Shown here: positions 60,437-64,000 of the stretch, piece by piece
Layout of the letters: the number at the start of each line of letters is the position of its first letter
Numbering within the stretch: position 1 is the stretch's first letter
Source: Pseudoips prasinana
Lineage: Eukaryota; Arthropoda; Insecta; Lepidoptera; Nolidae
Reading direction: 5' to 3'
Length of the DNA stretch: 64,000 bases
Assembly (NCBI GenBank): GCA_951640165.1
Contig: OX621247.1
Location: forward strand, 22,604,001 to 22,668,000
The notes under the pieces: generated by a model
The model's input: the letters and a program-made list of their open reading frames with translations, nothing else
Told to the model about the DNA's origin: nothing
The model's database searches: none
Position numbers and translations under genes: made by a program

Positions 60437-62478
60437 TTAATTGCGCCTCACACGTTCTATGTATTTCGTTTGAGTGAGCGCGCTGGAGCCCATAGTGGGG
60501 TCCGTCATCCGGTTCCAGTCAGTCTGCCCTACGACAAATCCGATGGCGCGCATCTTTTCTTGTTGTCTTCTCTCTTCAATGTCAGCCCAGCGTACCTGTT
60601 TTAATTATTACATGATGAAAACCCACTATTTAACTAGGAGAATACTTAAAACGAAACTCACCGTCTCAATTTTTCAACACTCAAATATTGACGCGTAATT
60701 TTTTTCAACAGTACGTGATACTTTCTTTTTATAAGTGACCGTACGTTAATATTATACGCTACGATTGTCAACGGAAATCAACGGAATTCAAGTAAAAAAT
60801 AACGTCGAAATTCGAGGGTAAACACGATATTTTTCTAAATGGCTTACATCGGTGAGAGACATGGTTGTAAAATTGTTAATAACTTGGTATTAATACATAA
60901 ATAATATGCTTAATTACGAATTAAATAAGTGTATTAAAGAAGCCCTTTTAAAAAGCAATAAAATGCTTAAAATGGAGCTTATATAAAGATTTTTATGTTG
61001 GTAATGTTACTTCAACGTTTATTGGTGTAAATAGAAATAAATTGCCGCATACACGTTTTAGCTGCTGTGCAAGCGATGATCAAAATGGATCTTATTTTAA
61101 TCGTTCGTGTAACAGTATAATACACATTTCAACAACCATATCGCTATGGAACGACATAACAAACAAGCTAAAACAGACATTAAATAATACTCACAGTTTT
61201 CTTCCCCGGTTTCGCAGTATTAGGCTTCCAGTCGTCTAGTTGTAGGTAGTCTTCCATGGAGAGCTGTGACGGTCGGAGTGGCTTGCTGATTCCGTCGAGA
61301 CGGGCTAGAACAACATACACACACATTAAGTACCAATATAATTGACTTTACTACAAAGCCTGAAACAAAAGACCATGGTGCCTATCACTTGGCGTAAAGA
61401 ACTAGGAACACAAAACTTATAGTAGAACAGTATACAAAATAAACGTAACATATAACCTACCTAGATGCGCTGCGTCGTCCTTGGTCTCCCACTTGGATGT
61501 AAAAACGCTATCGACCTGTGACAGGGCAGCACCTTACAACTTTAGTTACAATGCTGTAATAAAAATGATTAATCCTACCCTAACCAAAACATAATGACAA
61601 TACATAATTACATTATATCATACAATACTTAAAACTTTCGGTGAAAAATTGGAACATATATCAACAAAAGAATAATATTAAAGTAAGTTAATATTAGTAT
61701 GGGGCAGTGACGTAATTATATGCTGACTGATGTGGCGAAGGCCTCGGACCCCGTCAAGGGGGCGGTTGGGGTATATGTCGGTCCCAAGCACCGAACGCAA
61801 AGTTGGCGACAATAGTTTATTTGTACGCTGAATGAAGCCATGATAACTCATTGATTTCTATGAATACCCTTTTTTACCTTTGATTAAAGAGCCCTGAGAC
61901 TGATAATATATGCGACGGTGTAGTTATGACATTAATGTGGGGTATCTATGAAACACCATCTTTCTTGGGAGCTCGTTAATGAGGCCTCACCTCAATTTCT
62001 TGGACATCCTCCATTATCACTTCATCATCAGCGTCTTCCATTTGTACATCAGGAATAGCTGCGCTCTGTAGCAATGTAGTCGGGTCCAGTTGTATGTGAT
62101 GCGCAGGGGTAGGAAAGAATCGCGCTATTATCGTGTGAATCTGATCCAAAGTCCTATTGTGAATGTTTCTTTTAAAACAAATTTGCGCGTCTTGGTCCAT
62201 CGTACAAACGTAAACCTACAACATAATTCCAACTATGACATCGAATAATGGTGTTTAGACATAAAGTAACGAAAATAGAAATCACATACTTGGAAACCAT
62301 TTTGTCGAGCTAAATTCCAAATATCAGCATAGCTCTTTAGAGTTTCGTTGATTGCATCATATATTAAAAATGTAAAGTAACCATCAGTCAAGGAACGCTT
62401 GAATGCTCTCTTTAATGAATTTAAATAAGTGTCTTCTGATGATTCATCATATTCATATTTAAGTGTAGGCTTCTTGAC
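60437..62478 (-). CDS. YLPM1: YLPM1 (ZAP3), C-terminal part: PP1-binding nuclear protein with a P-loop kinase-like domain
   Basis: Five exons read on the minus strand: 62478-62290, 62215-61991, 61515-61461, 61304-61195 and 60595-60437 (stop). They splice in frame to 245 residues. Recognition rests on the ordered YLPM1 tail: YEYDESSEDTY, then LIYDAINETL and a Rossmann-like strand VYVCTM, an acidic linker, SKWETKDDAAHLARLDG, SMEDYLQLDDW, RWADIEERR, and AIGFVVGQTDW before TKYIERV at the end. The family is a large nuclear RNA-associated protein with a nucleotide-kinase-like domain that binds protein phosphatase 1. The P-loop and the Pro-rich YLP-repeat exons are not between 62478 and 64000, so they must lie beyond the window. 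The KTVRW stretch at an exon junction fits the PP1 docking consensus. It is convergent with the membrane-protein gene. Confidence 0.93.
61700..61830. other. GC-richer patch in a YLPM1 intron
   Basis: This patch (GGCCTCGGACCCCGTCAAGG) stands out from the AT-rich intron. No open frame or second copy is seen in the window. It may be a repeat fragment. Confidence 0.2.
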
Positions 62479-64000
62479 CTGAAAATATTAGAAAAAAAAT
62501 CATTGATTCAAACCAATATCAGTTCTTTGTTTGTAAGTGTTGTATCTTAAAATAAGTGAATATCTTAACCCAAATTACCATTTCCCATCAGCATGATAAA
62601 AAATGTCGTTCATTCTGCTATGAATACTAGTCATTGCTCATTCATTCATGAACAATATCAAGTGTTTGAAGGTAACATAAATTAGTAAAATATATGGTAC
62701 AATTATTAGTAGCATTTAAATATTATTATAGGCATAATTAAACATGAACATAAAATAACCAAAACAACAATTCATCCTTAATAATAACATTTCAACCTAA
62801 AAAAGAAGGGCGTAAAAGTCGGCCCGAGGGAAACGAGACTGGACAGCAGAATTTTTCTGAGTACCATGACCATCGTACTGCGGTCGACAACCCATCTGCC
62901 AAGCGTGACTATTATGGCATATCCGACGATGGAGACAAGTAGCGCAAGACTGGGAGTTGAGGAGATCTTTGAGAGAGGCCATTGTCCAGCAGTGCACGTC
63001 TTTCGGCTGATATCATTAAGAATAAAATATTACAAACTGTCTACGAAGTACAGATATCTTTCGAGGAGATATGCTTAAAAATTTGGTTTAAATTATTCAG
63101 AATATAGTGCAATTATTAATTCTGAAGGAAACTTATCGAAGCAATTTCAAAACATTTAAAGTAAGCACTAATTTGGACGGTATGTCCTTCCGCCTGGCAT
63201 TTCTCAGAATAATGTCTCTTAACGTTTCGTATTCATGAAAATATTTGGCTAGATTACTCAATAATATCAAAATATGTAAATTCAGCTCAGTAATTGCGTT
63301 AAAGGAATTGAAACATGATTTGCAAGTTTCTGATGGTTTATTAGTGACTTAATTATTTTAATTATTTATAGGAAATGATAAATGTAAATGGATTATATTG
63401 GTATTTTTTAAAACGAAATTGTATTGATGTATAATGTAATATGTAAATCTATAGTCTATGTAAATTAAAATGTATAAAATATTGCACACCTCATTGATAT
63501 GTTACAGAGATCCTTAATATAAGATACAACACATTTTCCTACCTGTAATAAGCAATAAATAAATTTTGTCTTTGTTTTTATCTATCTATTCTGACCATCG
63601 TTTTAATGGCCCTTTTGGAGCTAAAAATGCTTTTTGAAGCCAAAAACAGTCTAATCAAAAGTTCCGCCCCTTGTAAGAATGCTGTACTAATAGCTTTAAA
63701 TATACTAATGAAAAATATACAGCTTTAAGGCTTCTATAAAGCTCCTTGGAACATAACAAGCATACGATACGAGTTAGGTTTGTGGGATCGTCAGTAGACA
63801 CTTTAGAATTGGTGCCATCTGCGATTTTTTCGCAATCTGTTATCATGACATTCATATAGTTTAATAAATCATTAAAAATACAATACAATAAGTGTGGTAT
63901 TTCAATATGTAATGGATGTGATATGTTACAATTATAAAAATTACTTGATAAACATAAGAAAATTAAAACCAATGCCCTCTTTTGAAAATCTCAATATTAT
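62479..64000 (-). other. YLPM1: YLPM1 intron, running off the window
   Basis: The first visible YLPM1 exon starts at 62478 after a clear acceptor (TTTTCAG on the minus strand). I searched the rest to 64000 on that strand for the P-loop and the Asp-Asp-Tyr region that precede it in the family and saw neither. The stretch is AT-rich and holds one RTE-like repeat. Confidence 0.6.
62815..63012 (+). repeat. RTE-like LINE 3' fragment
   Basis: It ends with GGCCATTGTCCAGCAGTGCA followed by CGTCTTTCGGCTGAT, a 3' end that recurs in this window at 18590-18770 (same sense) and, reversed, at 4495. It sits inside the YLPM1 intron. The family name is from recall. Confidence 0.55.

Noticed and set aside
63655..63972. 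105-codon minus-strand frame as the next YLPM1 exon
   Set aside because: It has no P-loop or YLPM1-like sequence and no donor in phase with 62478.
1..64000. CRISPR array, operon, phage or bacterial defence island
   Set aside because: Direct repeats here are minisatellites, SINEs or MITE duplications; gene structure is eukaryotic throughout.

Overview
This is a nuclear window from a lepidopteran genome, probably a noctuoid moth (the family is an inference). The evidence is AT-rich DNA, spliced genes with GT/AG introns, many copies of moth-type tRNA-derived SINEs, Lep1-type Helitron ends, R1- and RTE-like LINE remnants, and Tc1/mariner elements. It is not bacterial or viral: there are no operons, ribosome binding sites or CRISPR arrays. 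Most of the open reading frames that can be drawn here are chance frames or transposon remains.

Bases 1-40,000 hold no host gene I can support. They are a stack of mobile elements: a DD41D-type mariner pseudogene inside arms of about 500 bp (6829-9299), a complete Tc1-like element with an intact 341-residue transposase (19199-20794), three LINE 3' fragments, and a striking number of palindromic or foldback elements (11390, 14335, 15916, 21278, 27209, 34081, 38257). Several are nested or joined end to end.

Bases 40,900-56,200 probably hold one long gene. Its six coding exons (53231-55990) join in frame into a 322-residue secreted protein with all six cysteines in the C-terminal 70 residues. 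A leader exon with TATA, initiator and 5' splice site at 40922-41036 is a candidate start of the transcript, which would give a first intron of about 12 kb; 52095 and 47158 are weaker alternatives.

Bases 56,800-59,000 hold a second gene in the same direction. Three exons join into a 195-residue protein with one membrane segment. Neither protein is characterised to my knowledge.

Bases 60,400-64,000 hold the last five coding exons of YLPM1 (ZAP3), on the minus strand and convergent with the membrane-protein gene. Its P-loop exons lie beyond the right edge. The YLPM1 introns carry repeats.

I did not find a clear new multi-gene system. The best candidates for new biology are the two uncharacterised proteins in tandem, the intact Tc1 element, the long-arm DD41D element, and the foldback elements, including a MITE inserted exactly at the centre of another palindrome and two pairs of end-joined MITEs.
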